Below are positions 16,933 to 23,947 of a stretch of 55,931 nucleotides of DNA, one piece after another. Source of the stretch: Collimonas silvisoli (GTDB lineage: Bacteria > Pseudomonadota > Gammaproteobacteria > Burkholderiales > Burkholderiaceae_D); contig NZ_JAGQEG010000033.1 of assembly GCF_018305005.1 (NCBI RefSeq), positions 1 through 55,931 of the forward strand. The letters are read 5' to 3'. Below the pieces are notes generated by a model. That model had not been told where the DNA came from. It saw only the letters and a list, made by a program, of their open reading frames with translations, and did no database searches. Position 1 is the stretch's first letter, and every line of letters begins with the position of its first letter. The position numbers and the translations under genes are program-made.

Positions 16933-17805
16933 TTACAGCGCGTTGCGCAGACCACCAAGATTTAAGAAGAGAGAAAGCTGGCGCACATCCGCCTTGCGAG
17001 CCCTAGGAAGCGCGTGGAATCGCCGCTTCAATTCCGGCTTGGCGGCCAACAGCTTTTGGCAGTGCCCAGGGGTTTTCACAACCACTTGAAACGGACTCAC
17101 CACTGTCGCGTAAACACGCCCTCTACCGCGTAGAAAGCAAAGAACAGCGCGTTCAAAGTCAGCTTTCGTGAATGCCGCATGCAGGGAGTGGTAATAGTCG
17201 TCGATCAGTTCCTGACTCTCTCCTTCCGTGGCGCGACCAACGAAGTACGGGATGGATTCCGCGTTGCGCAACCGACCAAAGTCGTTGAAATACACTCGAC
17301 CATTGGGTTTGAGGACACGAGCTATTTGCTCGAATGTCCTGTCCAAACACTCCTCGTCGGGAAGGTGGTGAAATGCCATCGATGACACGGCCACGTCGAT
17401 GCTCTGATCAGGAACCCCCACCAACGTCGTCATGTCCGCATACTTAAGCTCCACGTTGTAGATTCCTTTGGCCCTCAGCATCTTTGCGGCCTGGTCGAGC
17501 ATTGGCTGAGAGAGGTCCACACCAACAAACTCAGCGCGAGGGTTCAGCTCTGCCAATTGGCCCAGGAGATTCCCTGGCCCACAGCCAAGATCCAGCACCA
17601 CATCACCCGGATGAACGAGTTGGCACATATGAGCGAGGTGATAGAGGTAGGCGCCGGACAAAGCCCCATTCTGACGGCCGCCATTGGTGTATGCCGAGAC
17701 AGCCTCTCGCTCATTCATAATCTGGCAAGGCTCAGGAGTGCGAGCTAAAGGATCCCGCTCAAAGATTTCTCGCGCGATTATTCTTAGCAGCTCAGGTACG
17801 GGCAT
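16933..17805 (-). CDS. Class I SAM-dependent methyltransferase
   Basis: A 290-aa enzyme. Motif I VVLDLGCGPGNLLGQL (about residues 70-85), motif II EFVGVDLSQPMLDQA and the post-motif region VAVSSMAFHHLPDEE are clear, as in UbiE/Methyltransf_25-type enzymes. The C-terminal 90 residues are less conserved and may bind the substrate. It lies 12 bp from the FAD oxidase and 48 bp downstream of the FeeM-like gene in the operon. Likely O-, N- or C-methylates the operon product; the acceptor is unknown. Confidence 0.85.
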   Translation of the reverse strand: MPVPELLRIIAREIFERDPLARTPEPCQIMNEREAVSAYTNGGRQNGALSGAYLYHLAHMCQLVHPGDVVLDLGCGPGNLLGQLAELNPRAEFVGVDLSQPMLDQAAKMLRAKGIYNVELKYADMTTLVGVPDQSIDVAVSSMAFHHLPDEECLDRTFEQIARVLKPNGRVYFNDFGRLRNAESIPYFVGRATEGESQELIDDYYHSLHAAFTKADFERAVLCFLRGRGRVYATVVSPFQVVVKTPGHCQKLLAAKPELKRRFHALPRARKADVRQLSLFLNLGGLRNAL

Positions 17806-17853
17806 TCCTCATCTCCAGCAAATAAAGTCGTCTTAATTCGAAGTCACGAGATT

Positions 17854-18852
17854 TCATCCCGCACTGCGGCCAAGGTCTTGCTGCAATTCGTCGAGTCCTG
17901 GATAGAGGCCCAAGAGAACTCGGCGCACCTGTATCGGCAGGCTACGGAGCTCAACCCGGCAGGCGAGCAGATGTGCATCTACCTCTTCCTCCGACCAGGA
18001 GGGAGGCCGCGAAAGGTCGTACGGAAAATGTTGGGAGGAAGGAAGATCGACGCAGCCCATAACCTCCTTGACAAAGAACTGATACAGATTGGTTCTACTT
18101 CCGGCCATAGAGAACTCCATCGTTGCGCGATCATAAATGCGACGATATCGATGAAGTGCACCGGCCAGATCAATTTGCAGCGGTGTCGAAAGGGCGCCAT
18201 TCAAAGCATGGTATTTCTGGTCAGGCCCAAGACGCTCGAATAGGAGGCCATTGCAGTAGAAGTTGCGAACGCGAGGATGCACAGCAACAACCAAGTTCTC
18301 AAGCATGCGATGGTGCCGTGCCCAGCGAAACAACGCGTTGTAGAGCATCAGCGGGACTCCCCGCCCTCTAGCTTCCGGCGTCACTGAGAGCGTCCCAACC
18401 TCGGCGAACCGTCTATTCTTGTGGCGCAGTCCGGCGACTTCAGCAGGATGGATAACCTCCATAGGCAGCCCAATAGGGGAGTCCTCCACCAAGGAAATCG
18501 TGCCGATGACTCGCCCTTCCTTCTCTGCAATGAGGGTGGAAGATCCCGGCAGAACGTGGAAAGGAGAGAACCGTAGCCCTGACCGCGTCGGCGTTGAAAT
18601 GCCGCGATCAACATAGGAGGCCTGGACCAACCGAAACGCTTGTTCGCGCTCATCAGACGAGTTGGCCAGCTTAATACGGACACCATTTAGCTCGTCCGCC
18701 CCCACCTTGACACGGCGAACGAACTCGCGTCGGTACCATGATGCGGGAACAAACGATTGCAGGGACCAGCGTCCTTTTTTGACGTGATCGGCGACGACCT
18801 CAATAGCAATTTTTGGCGAGGTTGACCCCCTACTACTACCCATCAAAAGCAT
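17854..18852 (-). CDS. N-acyl amino acid synthase-like acyltransferase (FeeM/GNAT family)
   Basis: A 332-aa GNAT-fold protein. The stretch from EQAFRLVQASYVDRG through SGLRFSPFHVLPGSSTLIA, VIGTISLVEDSPIGLP, AEVGTLSVTPEARGRGVPLMLYNA and HPRVRNFYCNGLLFERLG matches the FeeM-type N-acyl amino acid synthases that join an acyl-ACP to an amino acid. ATG 18852 (MLLMGSS) is preferred to 18900 because GAAGGAG sits 6 bp upstream. First structural gene of the island operon and the likely committing step. The fatty chain and amino acid cannot be predicted. No dedicated ACP is seen, so a host ACP would be used. Confidence 0.72.
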   Translation of the reverse strand: MLLMGSSRGSTSPKIAIEVVADHVKKGRWSLQSFVPASWYRREFVRRVKVGADELNGVRIKLANSSDEREQAFRLVQASYVDRGISTPTRSGLRFSPFHVLPGSSTLIAEKEGRVIGTISLVEDSPIGLPMEVIHPAEVAGLRHKNRRFAEVGTLSVTPEARGRGVPLMLYNALFRWARHHRMLENLVVAVHPRVRNFYCNGLLFERLGPDQKYHALNGALSTPLQIDLAGALHRYRRIYDRATMEFSMAGSRTNLYQFFVKEVMGCVDLPSSQHFPYDLSRPPSWSEEEVDAHLLACRVELRSLPIQVRRVLLGLYPGLDELQQDLGRSAG

Positions 18853-18931
18853 AGTTTTCTCCTTCTCTGACGGAACTCCCCAGCCAAGAACCAGCGTCAT
18901 AGTCGTTGCCTATGAGGCCTACCTTCCGAAC

Positions 18932-18999
18932 TTACAATTGTAATTTGCCACAATATTGTATGGTGGCGAATTATATAATCGGAGTTTCAAAATTGTCAA
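18932..18999 (-). promoter_or_regulatory. Promoter and palindromic operators of the island operon
   Basis: On the minus strand TTGACA (18999-18994) and TATAAT (18975-18970) are both perfect consensus hexamers, spaced 18 bp. Just downstream lie two perfect palindromes, ACAATATTGT (18950-18959) and TTACAATTGTAA (18932-18943), around and after the expected start site near 18963. Such AT-rich palindromes suit MarR dimers, and the island encodes a MarR protein immediately upstream. Repression by occlusion or roadblock is expected. The remainder of 19000-19269 holds only a gene fragment. Confidence 0.7.
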
Positions 19000-19161
19000 C
19001 AAGATCAGCCCACTTTGAGCAAGTTCGAGACGTTAATTAGGAACAGTCTGATGAGACTGGGGCCGCCCTCGTCAACACTCCGTTAGAGGATGAAGTGTGA
19101 AGGCAGGACGAGAGATTATTGATGGCGAGCGCAGCATTGGTTGAGGTCTTGCCGACGCGTG

Positions 19162-19248
19162 CCTGTTGTTACGTTTGCCAAGCTGGCTGGTAAATCTCGG
19201 GATCAGGTCAACCGCGATATCAAGGCGGGGCGTCTGCTGACGTTGAAC
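19162..19248 (+). pseudogene. HTH-protein fragment from the integrative element
   Basis: A 29-codon stretch reads PVVTFAKLAGKSRDQVNRD then IKAGRLLTLN without stops. It resembles the N-terminal DNA-binding part of a small regulator common on PFGI-1-type ICEs. It has no start, and the expected continuation is lost within a few codons. It points opposite to the cargo operon, consistent with being old element backbone. Confidence 0.4.
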
Positions 19249-19269
19249 ATAGTAACGGGGGGCAGCGCA

Positions 19270-19767
19270 TCAGGGGGCTTGTGTTTCAACGCTAGCCGCC
19301 ACCTTTTCTAGCAGGCGGCTGAACGTTGAGCGCTCTTGTACCGATAAGCCGCCAAAGAGACTAGCGATCCATTGGCTGTGATCATTGAAGACGGCGCCCG
19401 CCATCTTCTTACCCCTGTGCGTAAGTCGAATTTTCAGTGCGCGTCGATCGGCAGGGTCAGCATGACGCTCTACGAATCCTTCGCGCTCCAGTCCGTCAAG
19501 CAGCCCGGTAACCGTGCCCCGGGTCACCCCGGCTTTCTCCGCAAGCACATTGGGGGCCAGGCCCTCTGCAGCTGAATCGAGGAGAAATAGCAATACGAAT
19601 CTACCCTCCGACAGACCATGGGGTGCCAGTAGTGCGGCACAATCCCTGTCTATAGCCGCCGCAAGCGAGAGCATCTGGAAACATAGGCCAATGTTCTCCA
19701 GGTCTGGCAGCTTGCGTCGGTCGGCTTCATCTAAAAGCGACAGATATTTCTGTTCAAGATTTTTCAT
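19270..19767 (-). CDS. MarR-family transcriptional regulator
   Basis: A 165-aa regulator with a winged helix: LAPNVLAEKAGVTRGTVTGLLDGLEREGFVER (recognition region about residues 75-105) and the wing DPADRRALKIRLTHRGKK. N- and C-terminal helices would form the dimer interface. It lies upstream of the eight-gene operon on the same strand, about 420 bp from the FeeM-like start, with palindromic candidate operators in between. It is probably a ligand-responsive repressor sensing the product or a phenolic precursor. The SD is weak. Confidence 0.88.
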   Translation of the reverse strand: MKNLEQKYLSLLDEADRRKLPDLENIGLCFQMLSLAAAIDRDCAALLAPHGLSEGRFVLLFLLDSAAEGLAPNVLAEKAGVTRGTVTGLLDGLEREGFVERHADPADRRALKIRLTHRGKKMAGAVFNDHSQWIASLFGGLSVQERSTFSRLLEKVAASVETQAP

Positions 19768-19801
19768 GAGGGCATCATATTATCTGCTGCCTTACTACAA
19801 T

Positions 19802-20140
19802 TCAAGGCAAGTTCTTTGAGGCGCGCAGCGGGACAATGCAGGGAGGGATGCCTGAGGGCGGCTTGCCGTCTTTACGCATTTCTAGCTGCAGCTGTTTGAC
19901 GACTTCCGGAGGGATGATCCACAACCCAATATCGAGATAGAACTGGTCAGGATTCGCCAGGCGCAGTTCACCCGTACGCCCCCCCCCCCCCCCTGTCAGC
20001 AACAGCAAGCGCAGCCCGAACTGGGTCTGCAACGTTCCTTTGTCGGCACGCAGCTTGCGCAACATTGCTGGCAACTCCTCCATGCGCAGGAATAGATTGT
20101 GCGAAACGGGCAGCTTGGGAGCCGCTACAACGTCCAGATC
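19802..20140 (-). pseudogene. Tyrosine recombinase (P4/ICE-type integrase) internal fragment
   Basis: From the junction at 20140 downwards the minus frame reads LPVSHNLFLRMEELPAML, LQTQFGLRLLLLTG, RTGELRLANPDQF and GLWIIPPEVVKQL, the start of the catalytic domain of phage-P4-type integrases with the first catalytic Arg (RTGELR). The N-terminal arm-binding domain is lost at the direct-repeat junction, and the H-R-H-Y part is lost after IVPL near 19830. A 15-C tract (19979-19993) replaces the usual GV codons with a run of Gly but keeps the frame. Clearly non-functional, but it identifies the parent element. Confidence 0.75.
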
Positions 20141-20438
20141 GGAAGCCGGGCGCGAAGAAATCATCCGCTTCAATCTGCCGCGCCTGCTGGATCTGGGTTT
20201 ATACGACGAGGTGTATTTGCGCACTGAAATCAAGCGTTCGCTCGAACTTGGTTACGCAGCTAGTCATGGCGTGGGCTTGCTGCCTGGCATGGCCGGGATT
20301 GCGGTGCCGGTGCTGGACCGGCAAGGCCGCGCGGTGGCAGCCTTGAGCGTTGCCACGCTGGCGGAAAGATTAAACGCCGACCGTTTGCCGACCGTGGTGC
20401 AAATACTCGGCGGCTTGCCGATTGAAGCGCCTAAATGA
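20141..20438 (+). pseudogene. iclR 3'-terminal fragment (duplicate)
   Basis: It encodes the last about 99 residues of the IclR effector domain, starting at GREEIIRFNLPRLL, minus an internal 25-residue block removed in frame. It has no HTH domain and no start of its own. Upstream it is fused to the antisense of the integrase fragment. The intact parent is at 7232-8068. Confidence 0.88.
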
Positions 20439-20547
20439 TTTCGCTCTTTGTTTTACTCAGCCGAATGACAAACGACCCGGTCGCAGATGCGAACGAGTCG
20501 TTAAATAAAGCCTGATGCTTATCCCGGCCTCGGGCAACTCCTACTGC

Positions 20548-20614
20548 GTCATTCCCGCGAACGCGGGAATCCATTTTAATCACTAACTTTGATCCCCGCG
20601 CTCGCGGGGATGAC
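20548..20614. repeat. REP/MITE core, third copy
   Basis: A 67-bp double palindrome in the right direct repeat, with two substitutions relative to 8178-8244, one of them breaking the symmetry of the second stem (CGCGCTCGCGG). It was carried along by the duplication rather than by independent transposition. Confidence 0.8.
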
Positions 20615-20904
20615 ACAGTTTGTAGAGCTAGCCTTATGTGCCGATGTTGTGCGGCGACAGCATTCTGAAGATGCTGTCGAAGACGACGTGTTGACGCCGA
20701 CAGATAAGCCGATAAAGGAGAAGACTCCCAAGACCCAGTCCTATCTGGAAAGTGGCCCCGGCGAAAGGTGAATCTACTCTTGTATCGGCTCGCTGCTGAA
20801 CAATGACGGCGCAACGATAGCGAAACTCCGAAAAAAAACCATGCACGCAAATACTCGGCGAGACACATCAGGAGAAAAATCAAGGCAGGATTTTTTACTG
20901 AAAC

Positions 20905-20934
20905 GGTAAGGAAGATTTGTTCATCTTCCTTGCC
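20905..20934 (-). terminator. Hairpin immediately downstream of tRNA-Gly
   Basis: GGTAAGGAAGA (20905-20915) pairs with TCTTCCTTGCC (20924-20934) over an 8-nt loop, 7 bp beyond the tRNA 3' end. It probably terminates the tRNA transcript or guides its 3' processing, though the U-run is weak. The identical hairpin at 8535-8564 marks the left repeat as former tRNA flank. Confidence 0.5.
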
Positions 20935-20941
20935 TGGAATT

Positions 20942-21017
20942 TGGAGCGGGAGAAGAGTCTCGAACTCTCGACCTCAACCTTGGCAAGGTTGCGCTCTACC
21001 AACTGAGCTACTCCCGC
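20942..21017 (-). tRNA. tRNA-Gly (anticodon GCC)
   Basis: A 76-nt cloverleaf with encoded CCA: acceptor arm GCGGGAG / CTCCCGC with discriminator U, D-arm AGCTCAGTTGGTAGAGC, anticodon loop with GCC in the ACCTTGCCAAGGT stem-loop and T-arm GAGTTCGAGACTC. tRNA-Gly 3' ends are classic att sites for ICEclc-type tyrosine recombinases, which fits the integrase remnant next to it. The tRNA itself appears intact. Confidence 0.97.
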
Positions 21018-21403
21018 GTATGGAGTGTTTGCAATCCAGGAGCATCAACATCCCCCCCTGCATCGCTAGAGAAATAATTTCTTATTTCGTAAAACAGGCG
21101 AGATTCTAGCACAGGGTTTTGAAATTGCAAACCAAATCCTCTGTAAATTCTGCTTGGGCTGCTGCTTTGCCTGATCAAGCGTCCTTTTGACGGCCTCAAA
21201 TACAACACGCCGCCGCCATTCCCGGAAAATTTTCCGACGCACTTCATTTCGCTTTAGCAAGCCATCGCATGGGGAACATTACGAAGTAATCGTAGTAATT
21301 CTACCCAATGACGCGCGCGCCCGAACAGTCTATTTTTTATTCATACGATTGCGAATTGTGAATCGTGCGACGTTTGCAATAAAAAAATCAGGGGGAATTC
21401 GCA
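21018..21403. other. Intergenic region between tRNA-Gly and cyc2-like gene
   Basis: 386 bp with no supported ORF. It should contain the promoters of the tRNA (minus strand) and of the cyc2-like gene (plus strand), but I do not see hexamers good enough to mark. The 3' end has an inverted repeat, listed separately. Confidence 0.6.
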
Positions 21404-21405
21404 AT
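21348..21405 (+). promoter_or_regulatory. Inverted repeat that could fold over the cyc2-like ribosome binding site
   Basis: ATTGCGAATT (21348-21357) is the exact reverse complement of AATTCGCAAT (21396-21405). The second arm runs from just after the GGGGG SD (21391-21395) into the first two bases of the ATG at 21404. In mRNA the 10-bp stem would close a 38-nt loop and occlude initiation. It could also be two half-sites for a DNA-binding regulator. Confidence 0.4.
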
Positions 21406-22777
21406 GAATAACATGTACACGTTTCTAAAACGCGTGGCCGCCATTGCGTGGCTGATTATTCTCGCTGTGTGGCTGATTATTGGTTTTGGATTTATATCCA
21501 ACGCTCACGCCAATCCTCTTTTCGCGAGGCAGACCAGCCTGAAGTGCTCGTCCTGTCACACCATCTATCCCGAACTAACGCCGTTCGGCCGCAAATTCAA
21601 GCTGGGCGGATATACCTTAGGCGAACGCGAGAAAATCCCGCTAGCCTTTATGGCGATCGTCTCGCGCAATTCGATCAGAGACAATACGGACAAATCCACC
21701 GGCGATAAGCTTTTCGCGAAGAACCGCGAACTGGTGGTCGAGGCCGCCAGCCTGTTTACCGGAGGCAAATTCACCGATTACGCCGGCGGCTTTGTGCAAT
21801 GGACCTACAACAATCTCAGCACGACGGACAATCAGAGATATGTCGGGCACGGCGCGCTGGACAACACCGATCTGCGCCTGGTGAAAATGACGGGATCGGA
21901 AGAAAAACCGACGTTTTTCGGTCTGACTTTGCACAACAACCCTACCGTTCAAGACGTCTGGAATACGACGCCGGCCTGGAGTTTTCCGTACTACAGCCCG
22001 ACTATCGCAGGCCCGGGCCGCGGCGTGGCAACCTTTCTTGAGTCCGGCGTGCGGGTAGCCGGCATCGGCGCTTACACTTACCTGTTTGATTCGCTCTACG
22101 TAGAGGCGACCTCGTATTCGACGGCCAAAGGTCCACTTTCAGCTTTACGCTGGGGCACGCCCGACGTTCAAAGGGTGTCGTTATCAGGCTCTAATCCTTA
22201 CTGGCGCATCGCTTACACCTTCGGCGGCGACCATCAGAATCTCACCATCGGCAACTTCGGATCGAGAGTCACGATGGCTGCGCCGGATGCAACTCCCCAG
22301 GGCAATCGTTTCACCGATCTGGGATTCGACGCTACGTATCAGTTTTTCAGCAAAGATGATCACCATATCATCACAGCGATGGCTTCCACGATCCACGAGA
22401 AAGCCGATTGGCGGGCCGGTTTCCCGAACGGGAACAACGACAATCCGACCTCGAACCTGCGTTCGACCCGGGCCAAGCTCAGCTATCTTTATGACCGCAC
22501 TTACGGCATTACAGGCGCTGTGTTCAAGCTCACCGGCGACGCCGACTTCGCACGTTTCCCTACCAACAATGGCAAACCGGACACCTCCGGCTATATCGTC
22601 GAACTGAATTATTGGCCGCACTACATTTTCAATTGGGATCCGCAGGCGAACGTCCGCTTCGGGTTGCAATACACCGGCTATACGAAATTCAATGGCAGCA
22701 AAACGAATTACGACAGCACGCTCAGAGACGCCAAGGATAACAACACGCTTTACCTGTACGCCTGGTTTATGTTCTGA
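21404..22777 (+). CDS. cyc2: Cyc2-like fused cytochrome c-porin of the outer membrane
   Basis: A 457-aa exported protein. After a signal-anchor-like stretch (residues 9-36), the mature N-terminus has PLFARQTSLKCSSCHTIYPEL then FGRKFKLGGYTL. This is the Cyc2 signature (FARQT, one CxxCH haem site, PxLxxFGRxFKxxGY). The remaining about 400 residues alternate polar and hydrophobic residues, with many aromatic strand ends and a terminal Phe (YLYAWFMF), as in a transmembrane beta-barrel. Cyc2 proteins accept electrons from extracellular Fe(II) and pass them into the periplasm. The downstream HiPIP gene is a natural electron acceptor. No cbb3 oxidase or other periplasmic cytochrome is seen on this strand. 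Confidence 0.8.
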   Translation: MNNMYTFLKRVAAIAWLIILAVWLIIGFGFISNAHANPLFARQTSLKCSSCHTIYPELTPFGRKFKLGGYTLGEREKIPLAFMAIVSRNSIRDNTDKSTGDKLFAKNRELVVEAASLFTGGKFTDYAGGFVQWTYNNLSTTDNQRYVGHGALDNTDLRLVKMTGSEEKPTFFGLTLHNNPTVQDVWNTTPAWSFPYYSPTIAGPGRGVATFLESGVRVAGIGAYTYLFDSLYVEATSYSTAKGPLSALRWGTPDVQRVSLSGSNPYWRIAYTFGGDHQNLTIGNFGSRVTMAAPDATPQGNRFTDLGFDATYQFFSKDDHHIITAMASTIHEKADWRAGFPNGNNDNPTSNLRSTRAKLSYLYDRTYGITGAVFKLTGDADFARFPTNNGKPDTSGYIVELNYWPHYIFNWDPQANVRFGLQYTGYTKFNGSKTNYDSTLRDAKDNNTLYLYAWFMF

Positions 22778-22869
22778 CGGCTGTCAGGCGATTTCCGGGT
22801 GCCGGCGTGAGCGCAAGGAATAGCTGCGGGCGATCAAGGTCGGCATATTTCACTCGGAGGTGAATCGCC

Positions 22870-23154
22870 ATGAATCAAGAAAAAAAAACATCGCGCCGGA
22901 TTATGCTATTCCGTAGCGGTATCGTACTGGGAGCGATCATTCTTACGCGACTCGCGACGGACACGCCGGCCAAGGCCGGCTCCATGAGCAAAGGCATGCT
23001 GCACTACCAGAACAGTCCCAAGGATGGAAAAATGTGCGCCGACTGCGCTGCGTACACTCCGCCGCCCTCGCCTGATGCAGGCACCGGCACTTGTAAAATT
23101 GTGGCAGGGCCGGTCAATCCTCAAGGCTGGTGCATGGCATTTTCGCAGCGCTAA
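22870..23154 (+). CDS. High-potential iron-sulfur protein (HiPIP/Iro-like)
   Basis: A 94-aa protein with a twin-arginine-type leader (TSRRIMLFRSG, hydrophobic core, cleavage after AKA). The mature part of about 57 residues has four cysteines in the HiPIP order: C-A-D-C, then TGTCKIV and QGWCMAF, which bind a [4Fe-4S] cluster at high potential. GGAGGTGAATCGCC precedes the ATG. It lies 92 bp after the Cyc2-like gene in the same direction. In acidophilic iron oxidisers an HiPIP called Iro is implicated in Fe(II) oxidation, so this pair may form a Cyc2-to-periplasm electron path. It converges with the response regulator gene 16 bp away. Confidence 0.9.
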   Translation: MNQEKKTSRRIMLFRSGIVLGAIILTRLATDTPAKAGSMSKGMLHYQNSPKDGKMCADCAAYTPPPSPDAGTGTCKIVAGPVNPQGWCMAFSQR

Positions 23155-23170
23155 AGGGTAGTTCTGCAGA

Positions 23171-23947
23171 TCATTCCAGCGAGATCGCCGTGCCGTCAGG
23201 CGGCTTTTTGGAAGACATGTCTGACGACAAAGCCGAGCCGCCGTTCGCGCCGTTGACAGTGCCGTTGACAGCATTAACGCCATGCGACGAATGATTGGCG
23301 TGCTCGATCAAGCCCATGTCCAAAGCCATCAGGATCAGTTCTGCCGCATTGCGCAAGCCCAGCTTGTGCATCAGATTGGCGCGATGTTTTTCGACGGTCT
23401 TGGCGCTGATATTCAGGAATTCGCCAGTCATGCGATTAGTGCGCCCCTCGGCAACCAGCTTAAGGATGCTGCGCTCACGCGCGGTGAGCTTGTTCCAGGG
23501 CGTCACCGCCTTCGGCGTATCGCCGCGATGCAGGAAATCGTTGATCAAGTGCATGGAGACATCGGGGCAGATATATTTCTTGCCGCTGATGACGGTGTGA
23601 ATCGCAATCACAAACTCATCATATGAAGCATCTTTCAACACATAGCCATCCGCCCCCACCCGCAGCGCTTCTGTCACATATTCGTCGGTCTTGTAGACGG
23701 TCAGCACCAGCACCCGGATATCCGGCATGCGCCGCTTGATCTGCGCCGTGGCTTCAATCCCGTTCATGCCGGGCAGCGATAAATCCATGAGGATCATATC
23801 CGGATGCAATGACAGCGCTTCGCGAATCGCCTCTTTGCCCTCGCGCGCCTCGCCCACCACCTCATAGCTGGGCAGCGCCGTGATCATTGAGCGCAGCCCG
23901 TGCCGGAGCAGATTGTGGTCTTCGACTATCAGAACTCGGTAGGTCAT
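23171..23947 (-). CDS. NarL/FixJ-family response regulator
   Basis: A 258-aa protein. Receiver domain residues 1-120 have the acidic pocket ED (9-10), phosphoacceptor Asp55 in ILMDLSLPG and the conserved Lys in YVLKDAS. A LuxR-type HTH follows about 150-210 (LTARERSILKLVAEG ... ISAKTVEKHRANLMHKL). The 40-residue tail is low-complexity, with NG-rich units. ATGA overlap with the preceding pseudopilin-like gene makes it the last gene of the secretion operon. Its likely partner is the HisKA_3 kinase at 52121-53263, at the opposite end of the co-directional locus. Confidence 0.93.
   Translation of the reverse strand: MTYRVLIVEDHNLLRHGLRSMITALPSYEVVGEAREGKEAIREALSLHPDMILMDLSLPGMNGIEATAQIKRRMPDIRVLVLTVYKTDEYVTEALRVGADGYVLKDASYDEFVIAIHTVISGKKYICPDVSMHLINDFLHRGDTPKAVTPWNKLTARERSILKLVAEGRTNRMTGEFLNISAKTVEKHRANLMHKLGLRNAAELILMALDMGLIEHANHSSHGVNAVNGTVNGANGGSALSSDMSSKKPPDGTAISLE

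Larger units (their letters stand above)
8572..20140. mobile_element. Genomic island (decayed tRNA-Gly-associated integrative element with cargo operon)
   Basis: About 11.6 kb lies between the two long direct repeats. Integrative-element remnants lie at both ends: ParB-like and zinc-ribbon fragments on the left, HTH and tyrosine-integrase fragments on the right. The right repeat abuts tRNA-Gly(GCC), a known integration target of ICEclc/PFGI-1-type elements. The interior carries one MarR gene and an eight-gene minus-strand operon unrelated to the flanking genes. No intact integrase, conjugation or replication gene remains, so the element should be immobile by itself, though homologous recombination between the repeats could delete it. 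Confidence 0.7.
20141..20941. repeat. Right copy of long direct repeat, ending at tRNA-Gly
   Basis: The 801 bp match 7696-8571 in direct orientation, differing by about a dozen bases and by absence of 75 bp (left coordinates about 7964-8038) flanked by GCAGATACTC repeats. The length difference of the two copies is exactly this deletion, so no other indel exists. It ends at the base before the encoded CCA of tRNA-Gly. Confidence 0.92.

Noticed and set aside
20040-20438. 132-aa plus ORF spanning the integrase/iclR junction
   Set aside because: The first third is antisense of the integrase fragment and the rest is a duplicated, internally deleted iclR end; it is a fusion of debris.
21008-21260. 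Short minus-strand ORFs after tRNA-Gly
   Set aside because: No SD, no motif, partly overlapping the tRNA; treated as intergenic.
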